A stretch of DNA of 64,000 bases from Chytriomyces cf. hyalinus JEL632. Taxonomy: Eukaryota; Chytridiomycota; Chytridiomycetes; Chytridiales; Chytriomycetaceae. Numbering within the stretch: position 1 is the first letter of the stretch; each line of letters starts with the position of its first letter. A program made the translations under genes and the position numbers. Positions 31,133 to 41,566 of the stretch are shown piece after piece. The DNA lies in assembly GCA_025435555.1 (NCBI GenBank), contig JAIWWG010000002.1, forward strand, positions 682,001 to 746,000, read 5' to 3'. The notes beneath the pieces were generated by a model, which was not told where the DNA came from, did no database searches, and was given only the letters and a program-made list of their open reading frames with translations.

Positions 31133-34100
31133 CTAAGGTGACGGCTCGTTCGTCAGCAGCACACGAATGAAGGATTGCTCGTATCTACAGAATAGCAAGG
31201 TATCAGATGTTGTGCAACTGGATGTCAGCTTCTAAAAAAGGGGATGCAAGGCTCACTTGGTGTTTTCAAAAATGATCATAGGGTTGTCACTTGGGCACCG
31301 CAAAAAGTTTGGAGCAAACACGAGTGCAATGTTGGCGTGCGTCATTCTCGTCTTTGAGAGATTTTTCTTTTCGGCAACAACCTGCATGAACCAAAAAACA
31401 TGGTTGTTGAGAACACGCTACAAGTGTCAAAAAACAAACAGTGCAGTTTTCCCCCACCTTCAAAAACTTGATCATGTACAATGCGACTCGGTGATTGATA
31501 TCTGGGAGCTCGGCAAGCAGTTCGTATGCAAGGTCGCCCACGTTTTCTTCTGAATCCATTGCCATAGCTTCTCGTCCAATTTCAATGCAGTCGTCATATA
31601 AAGTGGCAGGAATAAGGGGTTCTGCTAGCTCACGCAGCCACAGTTTTAACAAGGATGATGGGACATGGGGATCTGTGATGTCTTTCAGATCGTATTTTCC
31701 ACGCTCAAGAGTGATACGAAGATCTTGTTATGAAAGAAACGGTTTAACAATGCGTTCACTTGAACGAAACAAATTCGTGTTTTACCGTTGACCAAGTCAA
31801 TGTCTCCAGGCACACGAAAGATTCCCTCCGTGTTGCACCCATCCAGACTCAGAATAGAATCCGTCAAAAACAGCAAAATGCGCGGTAACGCAAGTTTCCG
31901 CCCAGCACTATCTTTAGCATTCTCACGCGCCTGCACAATCATGATATCTTCCAACGTTTCACCAAACAATGATGCCCGGAACGGCGCTTCTTGGGACCGC
32001 TCAATTTCTTGAATTTGAGGCACTTTTCCACGAGCTCCCGTTCGGCAGGTGCGGTTCAGTTTTTTGTTGCAGAATTTGGCAAGGACTCCAATGGCTTCTT
32101 GTTCGCGCGAGTTTTTGTCTTTGCTCCAGGTGGGTTGGACGACGCCGCCCCAAGAGTTGTCGGGCACACCGTTGTAGTGCTCCAAAGTGAATGTTTTCAT
32201 GTATTCTTCAAATTCCTTGGAAGGAGGGAACATGATGGCAATCACGCAGAGTAGGAGCCACCCGCGAAATGTGGATTCACTATTTTTTGTTTTTTAAAAA
32301 AAAAAAGGCATCAGTAAAAAAATAGCGTTATAAACAAGGAATGCTCGCAGTACTCACGCGCTCGAATTGCCGCGAACTTGCTGTAAAATTAAACATTCAA
32401 AGAGAACAAAAAGTGTTAGTCAGTTGTTGATGGGCGGGGAAAAAAAATTGTGTCGAATTTTTTTAAACGCCAAACAAGGGGTGCGCTGTACCTTGCAAAT
32501 TTGAACGTAAATCTCATCCCGAAGAGCTCCGAATGTGATGCCGAGGTGGAGAATCGACTGCACTTCCCTGACTGACCCAATATACGGAGGTCCCGCCGAA
32601 GTGTCCGACATGACTTTTTGCACCAGTCGAAACCCCTTCAGAGCATCCCGATGAAAGTTCTTTGGCAGATCCATCAGCGGTGTACGGAGTGGTTCCTGAA
32701 AAGAATCAAACGAGTCAGCTTAGTGGGGGAGTGAACGGCCCTAACAAAACTTAGAGACTCACTCTCTGAAACTTCAACACTTCTTCAAGAGGAATCGCTG
32801 TACGGAAAATAATACCACGGCGTTGTTCGACAAAGTGCTCTTTCGCAAATGCGTCAATGTTAAACTTGGACACCAATGAACTCAAATCTTGCGCAGCCAG
32901 TTCAGTCACTCTATCAACGATAAATTGGATTAGTCTTGATAGGTGGATAGGATAAAAAAAAACAGAACAAAAACTCACTCTGGCTTCACTTTAGGGAGAG
33001 AGGCCAAGTTGGGATTGTAGACCTGCTCTTGAGGTCTTTTAGGAATTCTATTTGCTCGTGTGGATCCTGGGCTCATGGGGGAAGTCGGAGAGGTGCGATT
33101 TTCTATACGAAAAACAAACCAACACCACGTCAGCGAGAATCAAACAATCCACCATTGAAGTGGTTGTCACCGTAAGAGCTGTCTCTTGATAAGTTAATTG
33201 CGGCAACAGCTGGCGGCGATGAGCCCATGCGCTCCCGTCCAATCCCAGGCTCTGGCCCACGGTATGTCATTTCTCTCACAGTCCCAGTCTCCGATGCACG
33301 CACAACGGCAGCGGCGACGCTGCTGCTCCCACCACTGACCATACCGAGTTGTTCGTACTTTCGATTGTTGGAGGACCCTTGGCGGGTAAAGTTCGAATTG
33401 TTGTTGAATGGGGCCTGAAGGGGAGCCTGCGGCGGCTGCAGAGGCGGCGACTGGGCCGGTGTGTTAAGTCTAGGGGATTGGGGTGTGCCTCCAGCGGTGT
33501 TTGTTGATTGCGTGTCTGAATCGTTATCGTCTGAGTAATACATGATTGAGGCGCTCATAGTGGACATTCGTTTGACGGCTGACGACATTTGTTGTCCGAC
33601 GGCGGAAGTCTGCAAAAAAACAGGAGTTACTTTTCGATCCCCTGTAATTCTGTGCGTCCCAGTGTTTCGCACCTGAAGCGCCCGGAGCTGTTTCAGAGTT
33701 GGAAAAAGGGTTTGGGAATTAGCGGAGTTAGACACAACCTTTCATGGGGCACTTACGGGAATGATGACTCCGTTGGTGGGCCGCTTCCACTCGGTTTGGC
33801 TGGTTCCAGTGTTGTAGTAGTACGGCTTCAAAGGAGATAAGTTCTGATCAGCATCGTTCGAAAAGCCCAGTCTGGGTATGAATGCATCACGCACCAAGTT
33901 CCTGGCCTCATCATGCAGCTCCCACCACTCGTCGTCTGCGCCGTCTGGATTCTTCATCTGGCTGCATTGGGGAAGGATATCGGGGGGGTCAGAGGCGCAC
34001 AAGAAAGCTTTTCTGTTCAAAGTACGCACACAATGCCGTCGATGGGTCTGTCCCACTGGAATTGGCCAGTCGCAATGTCCAGGAAGAATGTGGTTCCAGT

Positions 34101-34151
34101 GTTGGGATCGCAGACCTCCCTGTACACGGCGGCGGTTGCTGACGAAGCCAT
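31133..34151 (-). CDS. WW-MyTH4-RhoGAP protein, ARHGAP39/Vilse type
   Basis: A many-exon gene starting at the ATG at 34151. Exon 1 holds a WW-like element (TTFFLDIATGQFQWDRP) and exon 2 a second (PYYYNTGTSQTEWKRP). A disordered Ser/Pro stretch follows, then a MyTH4 domain split over several exons (PLMDLPKNFHRDALKGF, ALRDEIYVQICK, RGWLLLCVIAIMFPPS). The last part is a RhoGAP domain: FGETLEDIM, TEGIFRVPGD with the arginine finger, PSSLLKLWLRELAEPLIP, and TRMTHANIALVFAPNFLR. The order WW-WW-MyTH4-RhoGAP is that of animal ARHGAP39 (Vilse/CrGAP), which inactivates Rac/Cdc42. The last exon ends YEQSFIRVLL and stops at 31133-31135. A 15-nt microexon (33673-33687) is needed to join the second WW exon to the next. 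Confidence 0.9.
33673..33687 (-). other. 15-nt microexon of the RhoGAP gene
   Basis: Between a gtaagt donor after the second WW exon and the long exon at 33609 lies ctccgggcgcttcag, flanked by ag and gtgcga on the minus strand. It codes LRALQ and keeps phase 0 on both sides; the two introns are then of ordinary size (about 65 bp each). Skipping it would also stay in frame, so it could be alternative. Confidence 0.65.
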
Positions 34152-34461
34152 TTGCTGTGAGTGTTGGGGGTTGGGGGTGAAACCTTTCTTTGGGTGTGTC
34201 CCTGAAACAGAATTGATGAAGTGGGAAATTGGTTTTTTATGCGCGTGACCAACGAAGCGTTTGCTTTATTTTTGTTTGTATTTATTTATCCTTTATTTAT
34301 CCTGCTTATTTTATTTTATTATTGCTCTATTTACCTTCTGAAACCTCTCTCCCGTGCATGCACGCATCCTTCCTTCCTCCCTGACTGCGCTGACGTGTGA
34401 CGGCGCTGTGCAAGTCCGCGTGACCTGCATAAAAAATACATAAATAATCCACCAAAAAAAA
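34152..34461. promoter_or_regulatory. divergent intergenic region, RhoGAP and HSBP1
   Basis: 310 bp between the divergent starts of the RhoGAP gene (minus) and the HSBP1 gene (plus). It contains a strongly T-rich tract (34255-34330, repeats of ttattta). No TATA box at a clear distance was found for either gene, and no coding signal is present. Confidence 0.45.
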
Positions 34462-34844
34462 ATGAACACAAACAACAACAACGCCAAAAACAAAGACGAG
34501 GACCTGTCCGTATTTGTCGAATCGCTCCTTGCCCAGATGGTTAGTACGCCCCCATGCGCCTGGCTATGCCGCACAGACCCCAGCTCTGACGCCAACACAT
34601 CCGCAGCAAAAGAAGTTTGATTCCATGTCCGACCAGATTCTGTCAAAGAGTTGAGTTTTGCTCTCCGCTATCCATGCACAATACATGCCCGTGTACTGAC
34701 TACGCAGCCGCAGTGGACGAAATGGGTTCGCGCATCGAGACGCTCGAATCATCCATCGGGGATCTTGTCCAGCAGGCAGCCAGCGAAGAGTCGGAACTTG
34801 TCAACGCAGCAGCAGCAGCAGCATCTTCAGCTGTCAAAAAATAG
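34462..34844 (+). CDS. HSBP1: heat shock factor-binding protein 1 (HSBP1)
   Basis: Three exons (34462-34539, 34607-34649, 34714-34844) give 83 residues. The core matches the HSBP1 coiled coil: DLSVFVESLLAQMQKKF, SMSDQILSKMDEMGSRI, then ETLESSIGDLVQQA. A GCA repeat near the end codes an Ala run before SSAVKK. The acceptor at 34713 is chosen over one 6 bp upstream because it keeps the heptad spacing of the family. HSBP1 forms trimers that bind heat shock factor trimers and damp the heat-shock response; it also interacts with WASH-complex subunits in other eukaryotes. Confidence 0.85.
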
Positions 34845-35235
34845 CATCCCCACCGCAGCACTCTATCCGTGTTTATTTATTGGGGAACCATCATTGTAAT
34901 CAAAACAAAATCCAGCTAAATTATTATTCCAAATAATACAATTCATAATTATTCCAATAAAGATTGCGTAATTATTGCAAACTCCAAAGCATGGATGTCT
35001 ATTTTGTGGTTGTCAGGGCAAACAATGAATTGTGATACTGTGATTGTTATTCACACGGTTTGTTGGTTTTATTTCTTCATTTTTGGTATTCTTTATTGCC
35101 ACATGACAATCTAACAAATTTAGAATTACACTACAGGTTTTAAAAATGAGTTGAGATGGATTTTTCAACTTTGCAGGAAGAAATTGATTACAATCCAATG
35201 AAACAACAGACATCCCAATAAATTTGCAAAATGTG

Positions 35236-35269
35236 CCATCTCAACACATTTGGAAATGAGTTGAGATGG
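35236..35269. repeat. hairpin with CCATCTCAAC arms
   Basis: CCATCTCAAC at 35236-35245 and its exact reverse complement at 35260-35269 leave a 14-nt loop. The same 10-mer recurs at 35150-35159 (minus sense) and 40541-40550 (plus sense), and a one-base variant lies near 42648. All copies fall inside the AT-rich island, so this may be a terminal motif of a small transposon. Confidence 0.6.
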
Positions 35270-35600
35270 ATTGAGTGACTTCATTGGAACAGAAAAATGA
35301 AACTCTGTCCAACAGATTCTCAAAAAATTTCATGCCAACAGATTCACAAGCATGTCATCTGGACAAGTTCTCAATCTTTGACTTGGTATCAGTTTGGAAG
35401 ATATGAAATAGAATGAGATGGTGAGAATGTGAGTTTGACAAGTAGAATCAATATGACAGAAAATGGAATTTTGACCACATGCAGTTGAATGAGTTATGGA
35501 ATTAATGAATTCAGCAATCCGTGTATTTAAAATCAACAACACAAAGAGACAGAGCAAACTAGGCAGAAAGAGGCAAAAAATCATTGGCTTCCAAATCAGA

Positions 35601-36010
35601 TCAATCATTTTCATTTACTTCCTCAGTAGTTGCTAATGTTCCACTTTCCGGTGCTGTACTTGAAGCATCAGCGTTGGAAACCAAATTCTCCATGAGGAAT
35701 TCATTGAGTGAAGATTGATATTCCGTAGCTTCCACTTCAACATTCCCTTGAACTGGCCAACCAGTACAGTCATGTAATTCCAAAAGTCTTTTTCTGGGAA
35801 TGTCTGATTTTGTGTCATCTTGGTAAAAGCAACCTGAACCAAAAGGCTGTCAAATTTGTGAACAACAAACTGAATGAGTAAGAATTACCAAGCATGCAGT
35901 CATGATTTCCAGTCACGTATCTCCTCTGGAGTTGGAAAAGCTCAAGGATCTGCTGCGTACATATCAACAACTGCTGTTGCCAAATCAAATGGTTTCTTTG
36001 CAAGCTGCTG
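35601..36010 (-). pseudogene. broken coding remains of unknown origin
   Basis: The minus strand has short coding-looking pieces in different frames: LAKKPFDLATAVVDMYAADP near 36000, then VAFTKMTQNQTFPEKDFWNY near 35830, and an acidic end with TLATTEEVNEND before a stop at 35601. Stops separate the pieces. They may be a decayed spliced gene or part of a transposon; the family is not recognised. Confidence 0.35.
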
Positions 36011-36819
36011 CAACTGTGACTAATTATGAGAGAGATTGTAGTGCATGTTGGTTGCTGATCTTACAGAATTTTTAAGCGCAGTACGCAATGCAGATAGACA
36101 CGTAGAAACTTAGGAGTTTGCAATTTTTACCTGACTAGGTGAAATCAAGTCACTGTTGCTCTGTGAACAATACTTAATATGTGACATGATAGAAAAAATT
36201 CTTGCTTACTTTGATATAATCCAAGAAATCTGAAATGCTGCTTAATATGTAAAAAGGACTTCTGTTAAGGTCTTTGAACACAGATACATGGCAAGCTTTA
36301 AAATCAGATAGCGATGTGAATGAGGTAATCCCAAGCTTAGAATGGAAGAAAAGAAGAACTTGAGGAATTGATTTATCCTAAGGAGTAAGAAATGTCATGA
36401 AGAAGATGCAGAAAAAAGCAAAGAAATAAAGAAAAATAGTTCACCTTGAATTCACCCAACCACTTGTCCATATTTGCACATTTATTGCAAAAAAGCTGCA
36501 TACCCACTGCTGTTGGTACAAATGGTGGTGGCATGCTGTACAAGGGTTTGTGACTTGAGGACTAGGTGCTACAACAATGATTTTGGTCTAAGAAAATGTT
36601 TATTTGCCTTGTGGAAGCTCTACCATTTATACCCTTTGGAATAGAGCATGAAAGAATCACTCATGGGTGAAAAATCGTGGGTATCTCCCTGGTTTTCTAT
36701 TTTTTCACAATAGAAATTATAAAGAACTGAGATGGAAAATCCCCAAACGTCCCCAAGGACTGTTGGGCCTTTACCAATCCAAAAAGTTGCGATTTGAATA
36801 AAAAACTATCCAACCAACG

Positions 36820-37510
36820 TCCAAAGTGTATATGACTGTATCCTTGGACCTCTGGCAAGGTCTCTCCCACCTGGGTAGCACCAGTAAGCAGTGCTGCTTG
36901 CTGTCCATGTACATTTCAGTGTGTCAGTTTGACTGTGGTGTACTAACTTTGAACTTTGCTTATGCAAGATCTAGGTCCTCAAGTGATACCTATCTAGGCT
37001 CAAACCTTCGTTTCAACTACACAAGCTATGTACTAGTGTGTTTCTGCCAAATGCTTGGTGTTGCAGGTAGTTTGGCTTAGTACTGTTGGTATTCTCTAGA
37101 GTGATAGAGTCTGACACCTTATGACGACTTGGTGAGGGTGTCACGTGAAGGTGTGTTATTGTGGTGGATTGTTTAAAGTCCCAACTTTGTGTAAATAAAG
37201 ATTTATTGAGGTCTTGGCAGTATGCCTCACAACTTCTCATCCAGTGACCATAAATAGCTGTGGATAGCACGTGGGTGCTCATAGGACTTGGCAGATGTGC
37301 CACAGACCTGTGTATGTGATCAATGGTGTGTTACTGCCCCCATGGCTTGTCTATATTTTCACGAAGTCGTGTGTATTTCACATCTTTGTTACATATGGGG
37401 TCTGCAGGTGCTCAAACACCTGTTTCTCACATCTTCATGCATTCCAGAGATTTTGAGCTCTCCTTTATGTTGAGTACATGAGGAGACCACTAGTCCACCT
37501 TGACCAGGAT
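36820..37510 (-). repeat. inverted repeat, left copy (minus orientation)
   Basis: Read on the minus strand, this segment matches 40598-41240 in the same order: ggtcaaggtggac near its start, then acatagctt-tgtagttgaaac and aaggtttgagcc in the middle, and a gcagcact...ctacc block near its end. The copies look clearly diverged, with many substitutions and small gaps, so the duplication is not recent. The two copies face each other across about 3.1 kb that contains Plavaka and LINE remains. Confidence 0.7.
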
Positions 37511-38713
37511 CCGCAACAACCGCAATGCCTGCCAGAAATTCTGCAGGAGAAAGCTTTGACAGAATGCTCTTAGTTTCACCAATCAATTTGTGATGATACG
37601 TGCACTAACCTCCTTCATGGCATCTACACATCGTTTTTTGGAAGGAGAATACTGGAATGCATTCATAACTCAATCTGCACTGAACTCATCTGGGTTTCCA
37701 TGCAATGAGGTTGGCTGGCCCCTTGGTGATGGTGAAACAGAAGCCTGTTCCTGTAGCAAACAAATCAACAACAAATTGGTTTTTTTCATTCTAATGGAAA
37801 CAACAGTTCGATTAGCATTTGCAAATCTTTTGATCCATAACAGCCTTCAGTTCATGCTAATTATAAGTGTTGAGCAGTCAGAACTTTTCCATGGTTCAAT
37901 GAAATCCTGACACCAATAGTATGCTAGTATTAAGAGTCTACCTATTTTGATGTATTTTTGGGAGAAGCCTACCATTGTCAAGACAATATTAAATAGATAG
38001 TCCCTTTTACATTTGCTCAAAGTTTGGATGGTACAATTCTGGCAAGTGGGAAAAAGGCAAAGCTTGAACAAGGAAACTTGTATGTGTATGACACAGAGAC
38101 AGTTAAATTTATCAATGCTATTACTACTATAGTCAATTTGGATGGAGTCACAAATTATTATTTTGGGAGCTCTGTTGCTGCAGATATCCAAGCATTGGTG
38201 CAAAATTTGTCTCCTGTGCAGTTACAAGCAAGCAGCCATCAAGTCTTCCATGTTCCATTGACACTTTTCAATAATGACACAAGTGGAAACTCCTCCAAAA
38301 AATGGAACAAGTATGAATTTTGGTCATTCACTTTTGCAAGACTTCCCTTCAAAAAAACTCAATTGCAAGAGAACACGAATTTCACCTGCTCTTCAAAACA
38401 CGCTTCAGCTATTGAATCTGCAAGCATCATTGTGGATAGTTTATGGGAATTAAGAAAAGGAATTTTTGTATATGATGCGGTGCTTTGTGAAGACGTCTTT
38501 GTTACAGGTGCACATTTTAAAAACGGTAAATATATACCTACCTAACAATCTCACAGTGGTATTTAATTAGTTAAGAAAAAGAGCACAATTTGAAATAGTG
38601 GGGCGTTTGCCAGAAAAATTGGAAGAACTTAGACAAAATTCAAAGCAAGAAAAAGTGTGAAAACTAGGTGGAATAATAGTGAAAGTGAAGCAAGTGAAGA
38701 AAGAAAATAGAAA

Positions 38714-40437
38714 TGTTTTTTTTTATTTTTTTATTTTTTTATTTTTTATATCTGTTACTGCGACGTCTGGGCCTACAACTGCGATTGTCCCTGGCCTCAA
38801 CTGTGCCAATTGGATGATTGACTGCAATGTGGCAGTGTAAAGTTCACTGGTTGGAAACTTGATGTGAGAATCCATGTAGCTTGATGGCGAATAAATTGGG
38901 GTCCCTCGTAGGTATTGAAGATTGCATTGAGCTCTTGTTGTAGTGTCACTGTGCTCATGTCAATGATTTCTTGGTATCCACTGCATGTTGTTCTGATGGT
39001 GTTGATGGCTTTGTAGATGGCTTCAATTTTGGCATGTTCAGAGTTCCCACAAACAATGTCATTTGGATGGCTTCGTCAATGATTGTGGCCCCTGATGCAA
39101 TGAGATTGGGTGGTGGTCCCAGAGTCCCAGCAAACATGGCATTAAGATCGGGTTTGATTCCTGCACATTTGATGCCATGTTGGTGAGAAGTTGGTTCTCC
39201 ACAGTTTCGACAGTCCTGGTAGTTGCAGATGCAGCCAAGGATCCACAGAAAGATCAAGCACTGAATGCAGCGCGGAATTGTTGATGCGGAAAGAATGATG
39301 GGGTGTTGTTTTCACATGAGCAGGACAGGGAGAATCTTCGCAACACGGGATGTGGATTTTGTTTGGAGATCAGCGCGGTGCCATTTGTCAATGGTCTCCT
39401 CTTTGATTTTGTGGGCACGCGTATGATCTGGTAGTAGTGACGGTACTGCATTGTTGGTGATAAGCAGGTTGTTGATGAGAGGCAGCCTGTCCAAGCTGGA
39501 GAAGTGGCAGTTGTGGCAGAGAGTGGCATTAATGATTGATGTTGAGTGCGGTGGGTGGACGGCTTCAAGGCCTTGACAATATGTGTAGTGTGAGGTTGTG
39601 CACATCTTTGGTTTGATGAAGACAGTAAAAATACAATGTGTTGAGTGTGAGATGACGCATTTCAATAGTGGGAACAAAGCGATAAGATGCAAAGCTGCAA
39701 TAGACATAGAAGATGGAACAGAAAATAAGGTGCGTAAACAAGTGTTTTGAAATTTTTGTAATGGTAAGAGTTCAAGGGTGGTTAAAGGGCGTAAAGCAAG
39801 ACCATATTCCAACTGAGATTGAATAAAATGGGGTACATGTATAACGAGTGGAGGTTCCAGAATCCAAAACCCATTTAATCCTTTTCTGCACATCAATGCC
39901 AGTGTTTTTTTTGCATCCTCCATCCTGCGTGCGCATGATTTTTCCATTTTTTGTCATAACCATACCAACATATACCATTTCCTCCTTTTGCGCTATCCTG
40001 TGGTTGCCCATTTTGATGTTCAGCCATGTTGATCCAACTGCAAACGATTTTCCCAGTGCCCAAATGACGCCTTTCCATTTTCTCCAATCCAGTGCATGGC
40101 TGAGTATTCGTTGAAGATTTGCTATGTTGTGGTATCATCTGCGAATAGCAGGGAATTAATTCGGTGGGGCCCAATTTGGATGCATGCTTCCTGGAACAGT
40201 GTCTGGAGTTCATGTGGCAGCGAGTTGATTGATACATTGAATGGTAGAGGAGCTGACATTGTGCCTTGCAGTAGTCCACATTTAACAGGTATGTCCTCCG
40301 ATTTCGATCCATTGACAAGTAAGGGAGCAAAATTGTGATCAAACAGACAGCGCATGATTGGGATAAGAGTGCTGTGGGTGTATTGTGGGTTCGGGTCTGA
40401 TGCCGCCAACCTAACTGTAAAGTCAAGCCTCTGTTCT
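38714..40437 (-). mobile_element. non-LTR retrotransposon (LINE) fragment, 5'-truncated
   Basis: On the minus strand the reverse transcriptase core is visible: LLQGTMSAPLPFNVSINSLP and, 30 residues later, NSLLFADDTT (the YADD-type catalytic motif). Downstream in a shifted frame come VGSTWLNIKMG, YVGMVMTKNGKI and a helical C-terminal domain. Near 39000-39230 there is a Cys/His cluster, CRNCGEPTSHQHGIKC, a typical LINE C-terminal zinc knuckle. The 3' end is an A-rich tail of taaaaaa units (38714-38748). Endonuclease and N-terminal parts are missing, and at least one frameshift splits the transcriptase, so the copy is dead. Confidence 0.75.
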
Positions 40438-40597
40438 ACAAATACTGGGGGACAATCCTGCTTTGGCTAATATTGTTTCTTGCACTGGCATGACATCTTC
40501 AACTCCTTGCCACTTCTGCAACATAAAATCACCAAAAAGTCCATCTCAACCAGTACTATATCTATGCTTGGGGTAACCCACAGTACAGTGTTGCGGA

Positions 40598-41240
40598 CCA
40601 TGGTCAAGGTGGACCACTGGTTCTCATTATGTACTCTATACAATAAAGATAGTGAACTTTATGTACATGAAGAGCAGTAGACATCACTTCTACAGCAAGC
40701 GCAACAAAAAGCAGAACCCACACGTGCTGATTGCACAAGGCTAGTGAAGTTATTCCCAAACAACTCCATCACTTGTTTGGCGCAGTGGTTAAGACATAAC
40801 AGTTGGCACAATTGAACCACGGTTCAATACCCATCACCGACTTTCAGTGTTTTGACCACTAACACTTACCCGAGCCTCTAGCAACACCGCCAGGCTGTTG
40901 AACTCTGTTAACACACACCACTTGAGGTCTTCACCACACCATCAAGGGTGTCGGATCTATCCTCTATAGAAAACCAGTCGTACTGCACACACATCTAAAC
41001 ACCTTGGCTGAAAATACATACAGTACATAGCTTATGTAGTTGAAACAAAGGTTTGAGCCCGGATGGGCGCTATTTGAGAAGTAGGGATCACCAGACCCTC
41101 TGGAACAGAGGGGATCAGGGATCTGAATACAGTACACAAAGTAAAACGAGAACGCTGCAACGTGCAGACATGGTAGGCAGCACTACCAGTCAGCATTCGA
41201 TAGCCAGACATCAGGGCTACCGCTGCCAGGTGCAGCGGTT
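40598..41240 (+). repeat. inverted repeat, right copy, with tRNA-like Pol III promoter boxes
   Basis: This is the plus-oriented partner of 36820-37510. Inside it, TGGCGCAGTGG at 40778-40788 fits the tRNA A box (TRGYNNARNGG) and GGTTCAATACC at 40821-40831 fits the B box (GGTTCRANNCC), 32 bp apart as in a tRNA gene. No cloverleaf with good stems forms around them, so this is a tRNA-derived SINE head and not a working tRNA. The boxes are not obvious in the left copy. The repeat either is a SINE family or carries a SINE. Confidence 0.6.
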
Positions 41241-41249
41241 ACGCTAGCA

Positions 41250-41566
41250 GGTGTTGGGCATCACTCAGAGTCACTTTGTACATTGGTTGGATAGTTTTCG
41301 ATTTAATCACCAACAGAGCAGCGCCAAGGCAAAAAGGCACTCTAGGGAACAATCTCCACGACTCATGGGCCCTGCCACCCAATTTGAGATGATTTCACCC
41401 CCATGTGAAGGCTGGCTGTGCCCAAAAGTGGAGATATGTCCCTTAAAGTCGTGACAAACTGTTTTATGTGAAAAGGGTATAAAGGTAGCACCTCAGAATA
41501 GGCAATAAACATCAACTTGAACTACTACTCGAATTTATAACCATTGTACCGCATGCTAGACCCTCC
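41250..41566 (+). mobile_element. possible solo LTR, fossil
   Basis: The segment starts tgttgggcatcac and ends ctcctaca. It carries a promoter-like tataaagg near 41481 and an aataaa signal near 41505 close to the 3' end, the layout of an LTR of the Copia/Gypsy kind. No second LTR, internal region or target duplication was found. If real, it is a lone old LTR left after recombination. Confidence 0.3.

Noticed and set aside
40770-40850. Functional tRNA gene
   Set aside because: A and B boxes are present but the acceptor and anticodon stems do not pair; SINE head preferred.
36820-41240. Terminal inverted repeats of one intact DNA transposon
   Set aside because: The repeats carry internal Pol III boxes, are strongly diverged and do not frame a complete coding region; a dispersed repeat is simpler.
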